Positions 47,950-59,889 of a stretch of DNA of 64,000 nucleotides are shown here, in pieces. The stretch comes from Endothia cerciana (taxonomy: Eukaryota > Ascomycota > Sordariomycetes > Diaporthales > Cryphonectriaceae), in assembly GCA_026119935.1 (NCBI GenBank), contig JALRMH010000049.1:62001-126000 (forward strand). Reading direction: 5' to 3'. The notes below the pieces were generated by a model. That model was not told the origin of the DNA and did not search any database. It worked only from the letters and a program-made list of their open reading frames with translations. Positions within the stretch are counted from its first letter, which is position 1, and every line of letters starts with the position of its first letter. Made by a program: the position numbers and the translations under genes.

Positions 47950-48983
47950 TTAGTAGCCGTCCGGAGACGGATATCGAGCCCGCGCCTTGCTGAACTCCTT
48001 CCCGTGCTTTTTCGACGCCTTGGTCTTCAGTGACCTGGAAAGGTTCACAATTTTATCAGCTTCCTGCCCGCTTGCTGTTTCGCAGGGATGCCAGCTCTGC
48101 CGGATACCGCAGGCGCTTCTGCCTCCTCGCCGGGGGGGCAGCAGAAGCAGCCGCGCTCCGGAGGCTTCGACAGCGCCGGAGACCCTCCGGTCTCTCAGAA
48201 CCGTCCGGGGGAGTACTCACGAGACTTTCTTCTGCGTCCATTCGAGATTCTGGCGCACCTCGCGCGCGTCCTCCATGCCCTCGGCGAAACGAGCACGCGA
48301 CCTCGCGAGGCGGGCCTGCGCCTGCTTCTGCAGCTCCAGGAGCTCGCGGTGCTTGGCGTTGAGACGGCCAGAACTGTTTCGCAGGAATCATGTCAGTCAA
48401 TTTTTTCGATTTCAGGGGGGTTTTCTTTGGGGGTTTTTTTCTTATATTTATATTGTGTTAAGTTCCTGGAAACTTGAATCCCCGCAGCTGCCAAATCATC
48501 CCGTGAACGGAAGGTCTCACAGACGGCCTCGGGCGCGAGACCGTGCGAGACCGGTCCACAGTGCAACCGAATCCTGCAGATCTGCAGAATTCGGCGGGGA
48601 GAAAATGAGGATCGGGGGAGGGGGGGGGGGTTCTTCAGCGTGAAAGCTTACGTTTGCGCCTGCGTGGCCACGGCTTTGTCCAGGGGGAGCGGGTCGAAGG
48701 CGTTCGCCAGGTGCTCATGCATGTACTCGTTGAAGTCGACGCCGCTGGCAGAGCGCTCTGACTCGTAGTCACCGTGGCTGCTGCCCGCGTAGCTGGCGGT
48801 CGCCGAGTAGCCCGAGTTGCTATACGAGGGGACGGCGGAGCCGGAGCTCACGGAGGCGTCGCCCTCGGGAGGGGAGACGGAGTAGGTGCTCTCCGAGTGA
48901 TAGTAGGCAGGGTAGTGGCCCTTGTTGGGCACGGGCATCGGGAGGGTCCCGGAGTAGAACTGTGTGGGGGAATAGGCAGACAT
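47950..48983 (-). CDS. kxd1: KxDL-domain protein (BLOC-1-related subunit)
   Basis: Kxd1 is a small coiled-coil subunit of the BLOC-1 complex that acts at endosomes (yeast Kxd1, human KXD1). Three exons (48983-48652, 48373-48221, 48034-47950) sum to 570 nt, coding 189 residues. The first exon is Ser/Tyr/Pro-rich (SGTLPMPVPNKGHYPAYY) and ends FDPLPLDKAVATQAQT. The second supplies the coiled coil SGRLNAKHRELLELQKQAQA through EVRQNLEWTQKKV, and the third ends KKHGKEFSKARARYPSPDGY, a family-typical C-terminus. The first intron is long for a fungus (278 nt) and holds a G10 run. An upstream extension of the first frame in the leader is not needed. Confidence 0.93.
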
Positions 48984-51900
48984 GGTGGCTGTTTGTGGGG
49001 AGGGGGAGGGGGTGATTGGTTGCAGACGGAATGGTAAGGTATGAAGGCAGGTGTGTAGGAGCTCTGGGACAGAGACTGCTCGTGGGTAGGTCAAGAGAGG
49101 CAGGCCTCTGGTGTGATGTGGGTGAAGGGGCTTGGTGCCAGATGTTGAAGACTGGCTGGGGCGGGACTTCTGCTGGATGTCTGGGAGCTGGTCTTGAGGA
49201 GCTTGGAAGAGGAAGAAAGAAGGGGGAAGAGGAGATCGATCAGGCTCGATCAAGAGCCACCCTTTTATACTTTTCTCCATGGCTTCCCCTGTCAAGAAGA
49301 TGCCAAAGTCCCGTGATCAGAGGATAAGACAGTCTGACTTTATTCGTCGGGGGAGGAGGGGAGGCCCCCGCTCGAGATGAGGTCAAGATAGCATGACGAA
49401 GGGGACGATGATGGCCGGTACCCCTGCCATGGGTACTTGATGGCCTCCTACCCACACTCCCATCACGGAAGCTGGACCAACGGGAACGAGGAGGATGCTG
49501 CCGGTTGGGGGTGATCCCTGGAGGGGGAGGAGGAGAAGGAGGGCCTCGGATTGGCCTGCTGATAACTTGGACGGATCAAGGGGCAGGAAGAAAGAAGTGG
49601 AAGGCAACATATGCATGTGCCGAGAGGCGAATATCACGGGCTAGCATTGGTGGGATGAGACATGGTGGAGGGGGATCAGGGCTGGGGGGAAAGGATGGGT
49701 CTGGTACGGCACGGCATAGCTTGACAAGCCGGAAGCAAGAAAACGGAGGAGGAGGATGGGGGCAAAAATCTTTCCAAGATGGACCCAGACTCCGGAGCCT
49801 CAGAGGCAGGTTGCAGCGCCTGGAGGGCACATGAGGGTGAGGGTAGGGGGGTGAGCGTATCGGGAGAGGAACGAAGAATGGGATATGGCTGGACAAGGGT
49901 CCATGACTGGCAGGACAGCGAGGTGGAAGAGGAAAGGCCAGGTATGATCGAACGGACCAGGGTAGGGCACGGATTTCGAGGCGTGTGACAGGCCGCTCTG
50001 GCTCCTGGGTGGCATAGGTCCAAGGACAGGACGGGGGGGGGCCAGGGCAGGTGGTGGAAGGGGGCAAGAATCGGTTAACTGGGGCTCTGTTGGGCTGGGT
50101 GTGGGCGACAGGTGGGAAGTCTCGATATGCAAGATGTAAGATAGAACGATGTAATCCCAAGTAGCTCGGAGGTCCGGCGACAAAGGCCTCTTCTGTTTGG
50201 ATCGTCTGATAGCGTGCATCCGGGTGTTGGGTGCAGGGAAAAGGCCGCTGGCCACAGACATCAAGGATCCGAGGTCGAGCGGCGAGTACGGGAGTCACAT
50301 CCACCCTCACGTACAGGCTTTCCCCGGAGCGAGTTGTCGTGTCTGGTGACGACCGAGCCAGAGTACCGCTACCCTGCCCGGCCGGGGATACACCCAATGA
50401 CCGGAGTGCAGAGGGACAGCGGCGTCTGTCTACCTCCGTAGCTAGCCCCCGGTGTGCTTTGGAATTTACCAGGTGGCAGAGTAATTTTTCGAGGAGCCAC
50501 GAGAGGTGCAGGTGGCCCCACGGGCCTGTGTGGGCCATATCCACGAGGGCCAGGGAAAAGAAGAAAAAAAAGAAGAGGAAAAAAAAGAGGCTCCTGGGGC
50601 CGGCAGGGTTCGACAGCGACGTCTTGTTGCCCACGTCCTGCAGGCCACTCATGCCGGCGGCCGGGACAAGACAGAGGTGAAGAGAGACTGAGACCCGAAC
50701 GGGACAGTCAGAGAACCCGAGCAGTAGTAAGCCTGCGGAGCGGTCAAGCCAAGGTCAGGTCAGGTCAGAGCCGGGCCGGGTCAGGCAGGAGTGCAGCAGA
50801 GTCAGGCTTCTAGTCTTTGCGCGATGATGCTTTTAGTGTTGGACGTTGCAGGTCAAGGGCGGTCCAAAGCAGTGCAGCCCAGCCCAAGCCCAAGCCCAAG
50901 CCCAAGCCCAAGCCCAAGCCCACAGCAGTGCAGCCGGAGCGCGTCTTGCTGTGCCAGTATGTGTTGTCAGCTTCCCAGGAAGTTCAAGCCACTCACCACA
51001 GATCAGAAGCAGCAGCAGCCCGAGACGAACTGCATGGGGAAATACTTTCTGGCCGCACCAGGGGCTGGGGCTCCTAGAAACGGCAAAAGGTTTAAACCTC
51101 TGGGCACTACCGTGACATTTTCCAGCGAGTAATAATGCCTATTGGCGCTAGAAAATACGTACGTTGACATTTCGATTGAGGAAAAAACCTCGACGGGCTG
51201 TGATTGGCTGCGAACGCTCAATTGACGTGGGGTCCTCCCTGTCCAGGGGCATTTTTTCCCTCGTGACTTTTCCCGCTTCCTTCCATCGTCGCAATGCACT
51301 TGCACCGCTTCTGACGACATCCCAATGCCACAACCAGTCTTCGACTTGCCAGAAGTGTTCCTTCAATTTTCTTTCTACTGTTTTTATTTTACTCGTTTGG
51401 AAGAAAAAGATCGGGTTCCGAGTCATGACGGGGGTCTCTTGTGGCCGTGACGAGGAACCGTCCCAGTACATTGCGGCAATTGCTGGCCAGCCGGCCACCA
51501 CGACTGAATGCAGGATGCGCATTGCGCTGCACGCAGCTTGCTTCGTCTCTGACGGGCTTTCGTCGATCCAGAGGAGGTGGGGCCAAGTAGCTCTACCGCT
51601 GGGGCCTGCGTACCGTGCTCACCACTCTCGTCTGGCTGGACGTATAAGTCTCGGGCACAAGGGAGTACCTGCAGATACTCCAACCCTCGGCCCCCCCCTG
51701 CGACCGACGTACCGTACACTCGCCGACCCTGAAGACCTCGGTGCTGTGTTGCCGTCGCCTGGTTTCCTCCACCTGGTCGCCCTCAGAATCATGAGGGCCG
51801 CGCCTCAGGTCGCACTCGAGACCTCAAAAATGTATCGATGTGACCTCGTCTGCTGTCGTGAGAACCTTGATCACCCGACTCTCGCGGACCTTTCATGCTT

Positions 51901-54808
51901 TCCGGTCCGCCGTCTGTTATACTGAGGCTTCCTCCGGGACGCGAGGAGTCCACGCACTTCGTCGAATCCTGGATGCAAGCTGCAGAAGAATGGGGCAAAG
52001 GAGATTATGAGCTGCCTCGGACTTGCAGACTGCGTCTCATAACCATACCTTTCGGGCTCGAGGCCTCACCGCAGCGGACTGCTTTCCACATTTTGGTGGT
52101 ACTTAGTGGGTGTTCGGCTTGCCAGGTTGGACAGGCCGTCCTCGAGTGGCCTCAGGTTCGCTATCTCAGGCTACAGCGAAGAGCACCGCATTGCAAGGAT
52201 CTCTTTCACACTCGCCAACACTGTTCGTACTTCGACCCGACACTGGCACCTGAGGCTGGTAGTCTCCTGTGGCTGGGCCCCAAAGATAGCCTGCAACAAA
52301 TGCAGGTGCTCGACGGGTCGGGGGCAGCTACTTGGTACGTTGAATCCGGCTGAGGCCTTTGGACTGCCACAGGTCCTTCCTGCTCCACCCACTCAAGTAC
52401 GGTGGCTTGTCCCGCATGATTCTCAGTGCTACGTCTTCTCCGCCGCGCGGCAGCCTCCTCGCTCTGCTCGACATCACGGAGGTGTGGGGTACAGCAAGGC
52501 CAGGACTGGTGAGTCGGACCGTAAGCAAGAGCAGTCACACCAGTGGAGACCGTGCATCGTCTGTCGACGACACACCGGCCACAAGAAAATGACCTACTAT
52601 TTTGGAGGCCCACGCACGACTGGAGTCGAATCTGCAAAAAAAGATATTAGGACGGTGTTGGTTCGCTCTAACGTGCTCCCGCTCCAACCCTTCCTCTGGA
52701 CCCCGATTTCTCGTCTTCCTCCCTTGCAAAAAAAAGTCACCTTATTCATGACCAAGGCCTACTTAGTGCCCACGATCCTCATGTCTCAATTCCGAGAATC
52801 AATGGTGTGGCAGGGGGTGCACAATAATCAACCTTCACCAAGGTTGTGCAGAGAGACACAATACTTCTTTTCACCGGACGGGTTGCCCAAGGCCCTCCCG
52901 CGCTGACAAGATGCGTCTTACGTGACGATATGCAGGCTCGGGATCAAGATGACGGCCACAGGGCCAGGACCTTCAATCCACTTTTTCGGCCGGAGGGCTG
53001 TTTTGTGGTAGGCTAAAAGATCAACCCTCGATGTCTTTGCTCTTGTGCGTCCATGTTCTTCGGTAGGTCGACAATGCAAGACGTGGGGGTTGTAACATGA
53101 CTCGTCACTTGTGCTGTCGAACTCGAGACTGCGCGGATCGATAGCGACAGCCCTGGAACACGAGCACATACTGAAAGACATGAGATCTCAATTAACAGTC
53201 TCTTGCCGGCAGTACCAATTTCGCAAAAGAAGGACCCTGGCAAGTTGCCGGCCTACTAGGGCCACTTGTCGTCCCGACATGTTCAGAATCAATCGCAAAT
53301 CAGCTGCAGTCACGGCGAATATGGCTACCCCTATAACGGACGGCCACCAGCAGGCACCCGATGGCTGAGCAGGGCAGATCTCTCAGATATAGCCTAGCTA
53401 CAGCTATCCTGTGACACAGCAGATCGAGACGGCAGACGTCACAACGTTCTTACCATCTGGCTAATATACGTTTTGACTTCCTCTCCCAAGACGGCTTTAT
53501 AATTCTCAAGGGCCTCGCACTTCTCCTGCTTACCGCGCACTTGCTTCTGAAATGGAAAAGCCTAACCTCTATACCGGTGCCGATGTCTTTCGTAGCCTCA
53601 AGAGGTGTCGGTTGATTATAGCACACCACCCAGTCTGTACGGCCTCCGCATGGTTCATCTTGAATCTCGCCGGGGTCTCCGCCGCCGAGCCAAACGTCAG
53701 AGCTGTGAACGCTCTCGCCTCCGTGGATATTTGAGGAGGGAAGCATCGTCACGATCAAAGATAATATTGGAACAGCACGCTTAACAAGCAGCCTGGCTGA
53801 CGAATCCTTCCCACAGCACACATAAGGGTGCTCTGGCGTCTACTACACCTAAAAATGCGTGACGCTTCACGGGGTGAGAGAAGGTAGCGAGGCAGGCGAC
53901 CTTCTTCTGAGTCCACAGCCACAGCTCCTCTGGGGTGGAACATTGCGAGACTTCCCTGGCGAGCAGCACTGACCAAGTATAGCACCGGATTTGTCATGTC
54001 ATGGAGGTGGCTGAATGTCTTTTGCCAAGACGGCTAGATGAGTGTTCCGGGCGCATACCGAGCCTGACACTGTCTTGACGGAGGAGATGCCCTTCTTGTG
54101 TGGACTTAAGAGCAGCAGGTCCGAGACAATCCCCTGGATCAGCTTACCGTCGGTAGGTCTGTGAGGCTCGCACCTCCTTGGTGACAAGTGCAATGAAGAA
54201 GATGGGGCTCATCCAAGACACTTCCATAATTTCAGGCCGCGCCAGCAGAAGCAATCTGTCTTTAGGAAGCCCCTGGATGACCAGGAAAGCTAAGAGACAG
54301 CCACGTTTATGTGTGGTAGCCCAACTGTCTCACCATCCGTGCCGGCCCGCGGCACTCGACAGAACGACGGCCTAGACGTGGATATGATCTTTCCAGCACG
54401 GGCTTCCTCCATGAGGGTACACGCACTTCCCATTTATCCGAAACAGGCGACCCGGTGGATTATGCCCGCTCAGCATTATATCAGCAGTGACGCGGAGTGA
54501 GCAGAGTGCTACTCCAGAACGAGTCTAGCTGCCCCAATGCACGAGTTGGAATCATCCAGCATGTTTTCGGGATCAATCTCAAGGGGCCTTCTAGCGCGCC
54601 ACACCGTTGAGTACCAACCTGAAGGGTCGGGACGTAGGTCGAACTCCACAAGCATAGCTGCCTAATATCTTGTAGGCCTTGAAATGTTGTCTCAGAGACA
54701 AACGCGTGTGTTCTTATTCGGCCCGCTGTTCGCGTTCGCCGTGGTTGTCTGGGATTGATTAAATCAGCCTTAGGCGCCCAGTCTCCAGGAGTCTCTCAGA
54801 AAAGCAAC
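48984..54808. other. 5.8-kb stretch with no supportable gene
   Basis: This lies between the KXD1 start and the aquaporin. Long frames exist (minus 49576-50652, 358 codons; plus 51164-51925, 253 codons; plus 52106-52906, 266 codons), but the first comes from purine/pyrimidine strand bias and none shows a domain. The A/G-rich block at about 50560-50595 and the hexamer repeat at 50879 stand out. Minus-strand fragments at 53450-54330 read like coding pieces in shifting frames (for example SWMSPIFFIALVTKEV near 54200), possibly an old pseudogene I cannot name. Confidence 0.4.
50879..50921. repeat. Hexanucleotide microsatellite (CCCAAG)n
   Basis: About seven head-to-tail copies of CCCAAG. It lies in non-coding sequence. 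Confidence 0.9.
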
Positions 54809-56184
54809 ATGGCCTCTCAATTCACCCCTGCTAAGGCCGAGTCCGACGATGCCGGTACCAAGGTGCCCCAAACGGGCGATGTCGAGACCGGGAGCTTGCG
54901 GACCAGGCGCGGCGTCACCGGGGATGAGCAGGTCATCAAGCTAGAGCAGCGGCAGGATGGGCAGTTTCCGGGGTCCTTTGCGGGGACGGCGAGGAACAAG
55001 ACTGAGATTCACGTTGTCCCATGGTATATGCGATGGGAATACTTCCTGGTTGGCTGGACGGATACGTGTATATGGAGAGCAGCCGTGAGAAACAGCCCCG
55101 AAGTGTCCCGTCCTGATCTGATCCGTGGCTGACAAGATCCAGGTCGTCGAGTGCATCGCGACGATGAACGTTCTCTACATCACCGGGCAGTACTCAATCA
55201 CTATCATGAACCTCGGCGCACATCCTGCCGTTCCTGCTTTCGTGGTGGTATTCAACACTATCCTCCTCTCCATCTTCATCTACGCGACGGCCCCAGCAAG
55301 CGGTGGGCATATGAACCCCATGATCACGTTCGCGACGTTTCTGTGCGGCCTGTGTCCCGCGCCCCGTGCTGTCACCTACATCGTATTCCAAACGCTTGGG
55401 GCGGTACTGGCGGGTGGTTTCTTGCGTGGGAGCTGGGGCTTGGAAAAGGCTGCCGAGTAAGTCGTTGGAAGTATTGCCGTTGGCCCCCTGGGAGGAGAGA
55501 TGAGCAGCTGACGAGAGCATGACAGACACCATGGAACGGGTTGTTTCTTCGACACGGCGACCATCAGCATCGGGCAGGTTTTCTTGACGGAGCTCATGTC
55601 CTCAAAGATCCTATGGTAAATGATCTCAGCGCCTAGCTGATCAAACACATCGTTTTTTGCTGACCAAACCCCGATCGCCTCCAGCTTCCTCGCCTTTGGT
55701 ACAGGCCTCGACCCCCGTCAAGCCGCTGTCTTCGGGCCTCAACTTGGGCCGTTCCTTGTCGGCCTCTCCCTCGGCGTCGTCACGGCGTCAACCACCGGAG
55801 ACGCAACGGGCTACGGCGGCGCGAGCGTCAATCCTGCGAGATGTGTGGCGTTTTCTGTGGCGCGGAATAATTTTGACTGCAAGCATGACCCGGCCTGCCT
55901 ATACTTATATGCCCCCCTTCCCCCTTTCGAAAAGATGAGTCTTCCCACATCGGGACGTGACGCTGACGATTCTTGTCTGCAGACCATTGGATCTGGTGGT
56001 TTGGACCAGTAGGCACCCCTCTGCTGGGGATCGTAACGACCTGAAGGCTGACAGCAACATATACCAGGCCGCGGGTGCAATCCTCTGCGCGCTCGTATAT
56101 AACTTTGCACCTCCGTGGCATCAAGCGCCGAACAAGGGTCGTGCCGGGCCTGGGGCGGAAGTTTTCGAGGGGCATAATGCCTGA
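54809..56184 (+). CDS. Aquaporin (MIP family)
   Basis: This membrane channel for water or small solutes is coded by six exons (54809-55084, 55143-55456, 55526-55615, 55685-55878, 55983-56008, 56068-56184) totalling 1017 nt, for 338 residues. Junctions rebuild TCIWRAAVVECIATMNVLYITG, KILCFLAFGTGLDPRQA, NNFDYHWIWWFGP and FGPAAGAILCALVYNFAPPWH. The first pore motif is GGHMNPM (Asn150, NPM not NPA), and the second GGASVNPAR (Asn276) is canonical. The fourth intron (55879-55982) starts GCAAGC, a GC-AG intron; this splice is needed for YHWIWW. The fifth intron is 59 nt and hides a TGA. The first about 70 residues are a polar cytosolic leader. Read without these introns it looks like a pseudogene, but it is intact. 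Confidence 0.9.
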
Positions 56185-57192
56185 TCGACAGAAGGCAGGT
56201 GGTGTAGGTTGGTCTGGGTTCGTAACGTCCCGACAAAAGTGTAAGTGGAGCGGAAGGGACGTGCCACATACAATTTACAGTGTTGCTAAAATTAATATAG
56301 GCGCAGTGGGATACTGTTCGTCTCAGGTATCAGGCTGCCTGCCAATACCAAACGCACGTTTGGCATTGGGCATGACCTCAGGCTGATGTGTACCGTATGA
56401 TGCTATGCTAGCAGAGGCCTTCGAGACAGTGAGGTCCTACTCGCGCCTTGCGCACGGAGACACAGGCTAGTATGAAATTCCAAGAGTTTACAACATTTTA
56501 TGGAAAGAAGCTTCGTTATAGACCGATCATCTCAGTCTAGTGCTGGTGTCTACTTGGTGTATGAGCTGCCGAGACGCCGCGAGCACCATTGGCCACGTCG
56601 ACACGGTTCGCACGCCCGGCAGCCCAGCTTTTTTCCTCCAGAGCTCTAGGTTTGATGGTGCACATTACTTCACACTATAGAAGATATGTTCATAGGGCAC
56701 TACCTACTAGTGCTCTTTTCGTCAACTTGAAAGCCGTCGCATGGCCGATCTGCTTGTTTGGTGCGCCTTCTAACCACTTAGCGCAAACGGTCACCAAAGT
56801 TGACAGAAGAGAAGTTGATCAAAATGGCTTGGAACACCATGATATATATATATCCCACAACCATCATTGTCCACACAAACCCCCACTTGATTCTTCAAAC
56901 ACCTCAACTTGCCCAAATCTATACCTGATCAAGCAAGACTCAGGTGTCTACGCCGGAAGTGCAGCACTAAAGCTCACACAGCGCTCAAGAACGGCCACTG
57001 GAGTGACAACCCACGCAACATCAAGGCATAGATCAACTAGCCTGGTACCCAAAAGGTATGCATCTTCCTATCCTTGTACACGTACCCCCTTCATACCTTG
57101 CTCTTATACATCAACACCTACTTGTCGTACGACATCCGCCACCAGCCCTATAACAAGCTTGTTCTCCATTGGCTATCTTACCACTACCTAAC
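56185..57192. other. Spacer, nothing recognised
   Basis: Follows the aquaporin. One plus-strand frame of 200 codons (56589-57191) is Thr/Ser/Pro-rich with no domain and is probably the leader region of the decayed J-domain gene. An (AT)n run lies near 56845. Confidence 0.4.
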
Positions 57193-57653
57193 ATGTCTAC
57201 ACACACCTACCTATACCACTCTCAGGATAGATCTCCAGACCAAAGACAAAAGCAACAGGACAGCCAAGAAGGCCCACCCAAGGCCTTCAACATATATCCC
57301 ACCACAGCCAACATCACCTACCCCAACGTGGACATCATAGCCGACCCCTGGGCCATCCTCGGCGTCGCCCGCACCGCGTCCGCCGCTTCGATCCGGCCCG
57401 CTGCCGGGAGCCCTCGCTGCCGGGCAGGTGGCGGGGCCGCGCCGCCCGCCTCGAGCTGGCCTACCAGCTCGCCAGCGACCCGGCGATGCCCAGGGCGTAC
57501 CGGCTGGAGCGCCGCCCGGGCGCAGGGTGGGAGGAGTTCTGCCGCGGGGCCGGCCGTGACGCTGTCCCGGCTGACGTCGTGGTTCCGGGCGCTGCTGCTC
57601 CGCTGCAGGCTTGGTCTGACCTATGCCCCCGCCGCCAAAGACCTGTTGCATTA
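57193..57653 (+). pseudogene. J-domain (DnaJ-like) protein remnant
   Basis: From MSTHTYLYHSQDRSPD the frame runs to ADPWAILGVARTASAASIR, the start of a J domain (compare the DPYxVLGV..TAS..EIRRAY pattern). One base later the other frame carries ARCREPSLPGRWRGRAARLE followed by LAYQLASDPAMPRAYRLERR, then GWEEF, matching helices III-IV of the domain. A one-base deletion in the GC run near 57402 explains the break. The HPD tripeptide needed to stimulate Hsp70 is absent, and the loop between helices II and III is shortened. So both a frameshift and a likely internal deletion have removed function. The flank is GC-rich, so an indel artefact is possible for the first lesion only. Confidence 0.65.
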
Positions 57654-58211
57654 ATATGATCCGGAGGAGCGAATGCCGGGCGACCGCAGCCGGACACATT
57701 TTTTTTTATGAAAGTCCCGATCCAAAGGATCTTCCAGGGCTATCGCTGCTACGAAAGAAATGAGCGTGTGGCGGAGACACCAGCCGAGACTGCTCGTATA
57801 TGATGAAGCAGTAGAAAGCAGGATTGAGCGTTAGGCGGGGCGGGAGGCAGACGTTTGGCACACATGGACCTTGTTTTTTTTCCTTTTTTTTTCTTTTCTT
57901 TTTTTTTTCTTTTCTTTTCTTTAAATCTGGTTTCCGTGGTTGGGGGTAAAGTCTTGAAATCCTCGTCTAGATTGTCAGAAGTTTGAGATATATAGTCTTT
58001 GAAACCACCCGTTTGGGAGACTCGTCTAGTTTCGGATGATAAGTCCTTTCGTCTATCGTACCGGTTCCAAATCGCTCGTTCGATACCGAGGCTGCCAACG
58101 CCAACGACCATTTGAGTAGATCATCCAAGACATTGCTCGTGAGCCCACCGTGCTTTCACAATCTAGTGATGAGATGTTTCCCCTGTTTATCCTTAGGAGA
58201 CTGCCTTGTTA
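57654..58211. other. Convergent spacer with T-rich tract
   Basis: Contains a T-rich, C-interrupted run at about 57870-57925. No gene; the frames here are simple-sequence products. Confidence 0.6.
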
Positions 58212-59381
58212 CTATCCAAAGATCTTGAGGAACCCCCAGATGCCCAACCCGCTCAGAACGGGTATCGTCAGGTTGTCGTCCCAACCAAATATGTCGACAA
58301 CCTCGCTCGCTGAGGCAGCAAACCCGGACCAGGCGCTCATGAGCGCGAGCGCCAAGCCCCCGGACACCGTGGCCTGGGCATCAGTCAGGCCCACGGCGTC
58401 AGAAAGGGTCTGAGGGAGGCGCAGGGAGCCCTTGAACATGAAGCTCTCGTCCCCCGGCATCGGCCCGATGGTGGGGGCCAGCCACCCCCAGAAGCACCAC
58501 GCGGTGATCACGCCCGTGACAAAGGCGGCCGTGGAGCCTGCGAGGGATTTGCCCTTCCTGATACGGGGTGTGTACCTCCCGTACAGCCTCCCGAAGGTGC
58601 TGGCGGCGGTATCGCACCAGCTCAACAGCAGGACGCCCATGACGCCGACATCCTTGGGGAAGGAGTAGAGCACGGTCCAGGCGCCCAACAGGTAGAAGAT
58701 GACGCCATTCCAGCCGGCGAACTCGCTCTCGCGCATGAAGGCGCCCATGACCTTGACGTAGAGCCTGTTGAACGAGTCGTTGGCGTGGCGGATGTAGTCG
58801 ACCGTGGCGATAGGGATCAGGGCGCCCATGAGCCAGGGACACACGGAGGCGGTCTGCGTGCCGGAGACGTAGAGCCAGATGACGAGGAAGCCGATGGACG
58901 TGTGGAGCAGCTTCCGGGGCACCTCGTGCTTGTGCACAAACGTGCGCCAGTGTCGATGTATAGGGATCAGCCCCAGGGGGCTCGGGCTCCGGCTGAAGTC
59001 CCGCCAGCTCCAGCCCGGAGACTGGGCGGAGTTGGGCGATAGGTGCCCGTTCGCCTCGGGAGCCTTGCCATTTGGTGGTGCGGCTGCGGGGCTGGCAGTG
59101 CCGTTGTCGGTGGACACAGGCATCAGACCGTTCAGCTTCTTGGTGGCCAGCGGGCTCCTGCTCCTCGTGCGTGACCTGCGCAGGCCCCCATTGCGCCCAT
59201 CCTCATCCGGGCTCTCCTCGACAGGCTGCGGCGTGGCCAGCCGTTTCCTCCTCGCAGCAGACCTTGTAGTGGGGCCGAAGTAGGGGGAATCCTGCGAAGC
59301 GGACTCTCGCTCGGAGGGTGTCGGACTCGGGGAGATGACGCGGGGTGTCGCCGGAATGACCGGCTTTGTTGCGAAGGACAT
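58212..59381 (-). CDS. dgk1: CTP-dependent diacylglycerol kinase Dgk1
   Basis: Dgk1 is an integral ER/nuclear-envelope enzyme that makes phosphatidate from diacylglycerol and CTP, opposing the Pah1 phosphatase. One exon codes 389 residues (yeast Dgk1, 290). The first about 150 residues are polar and Ser/Pro/Arg-rich, suggesting a regulated cytosolic tail. The CTP-transferase domain follows: VPRKLLHTSIGFLVIWLYVS, WLMGALIPIATVDYIRHAN, SWCDTAASTFGRLYGRYT, RIRKGKSLAGSTAAFVTG and the final membrane helices ending GIWGFLKIFG. The RKLLH and SWCDTAASTFGR motifs are typical of the family. I chose MSFATKPVIPAT as the start, since the longer frame runs through a trinucleotide repeat upstream. It diverges from SPB4. 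Confidence 0.93.
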   Translation of the reverse strand: MSFATKPVIPATPRVISPSPTPSERESASQDSPYFGPTTRSAARRKRLATPQPVEESPDEDGRNGGLRRSRTRSRSPLATKKLNGLMPVSTDNGTASPAAAPPNGKAPEANGHLSPNSAQSPGWSWRDFSRSPSPLGLIPIHRHWRTFVHKHEVPRKLLHTSIGFLVIWLYVSGTQTASVCPWLMGALIPIATVDYIRHANDSFNRLYVKVMGAFMRESEFAGWNGVIFYLLGAWTVLYSFPKDVGVMGVLLLSWCDTAASTFGRLYGRYTPRIRKGKSLAGSTAAFVTGVITAWCFWGWLAPTIGPMPGDESFMFKGSLRLPQTLSDAVGLTDAQATVSGGLALALMSAWSGFAASASEVVDIFGWDDNLTIPVLSGLGIWGFLKIFG

Positions 59382-59716
59382 GACTTCGGCCGGGAATGGC
59401 GGCAGGGCCGGATATGCGACGGTGCCGGAGAAGGACTTGCGAACGTCGTCTACCCTTACAAAGGCCCAGAGAGAGGGGAGCACTGTAGAGGTAGAGGTAG
59501 TGGTAGAGTGGAGATGTATGTCTCTGCGTGAACGGCGCGTGCTGGCTGCGTCAAAGGAAGCAGGCCTGTGGTGCCGCAAATGAAGGTGAAGGCGAGCCGC
59601 GATGTCGTCGATGGGATCCAGATTGAAGTCGGATCTGTTCACTGCGGCAGAGCGTACCGACTCCGTCGCATGGCTGTGGGAGCGTAGCGAGGAGGAGAGG
59701 AGGAGGTGAGGATATA

Positions 59717-59717
59717 A

Positions 59718-59750
<33 letters not shown>
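59717..59750. repeat. Trinucleotide microsatellite (AAT)n
   Basis: About eleven copies of AAT/TAA upstream of DGK1. It gives a spurious Ile-rich frame on the minus strand. Confidence 0.92.
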
Positions 59751-59755
<5 letters not shown>

Positions 59756-59889
59756 GCAAATGACAGCAAGGTCAGATCGGGTGGTCAGGTAGCATCACAC
59801 GTCAGAAAGGGAATCCGGGAGGGCGGCCTCTCACAGCAGCCCGAAGTGACGGATGGTGTGGTTGGGTGTGGGAGATGCTGAAGATTGAA

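Noticed and set aside
49576..50652. 358-codon minus-strand open frame
   Set aside because: It depends on strong purine/pyrimidine strand bias; the product is Pro/Ser/Phe-rich, includes a poly-Phe run from an A-rich tract, and has no domain.
55085..56067. Calling the aquaporin a pseudogene
   Set aside because: Apparent stops fall inside introns with usable donor and acceptor sites; the six-exon model is in frame throughout and rebuilds conserved motifs.
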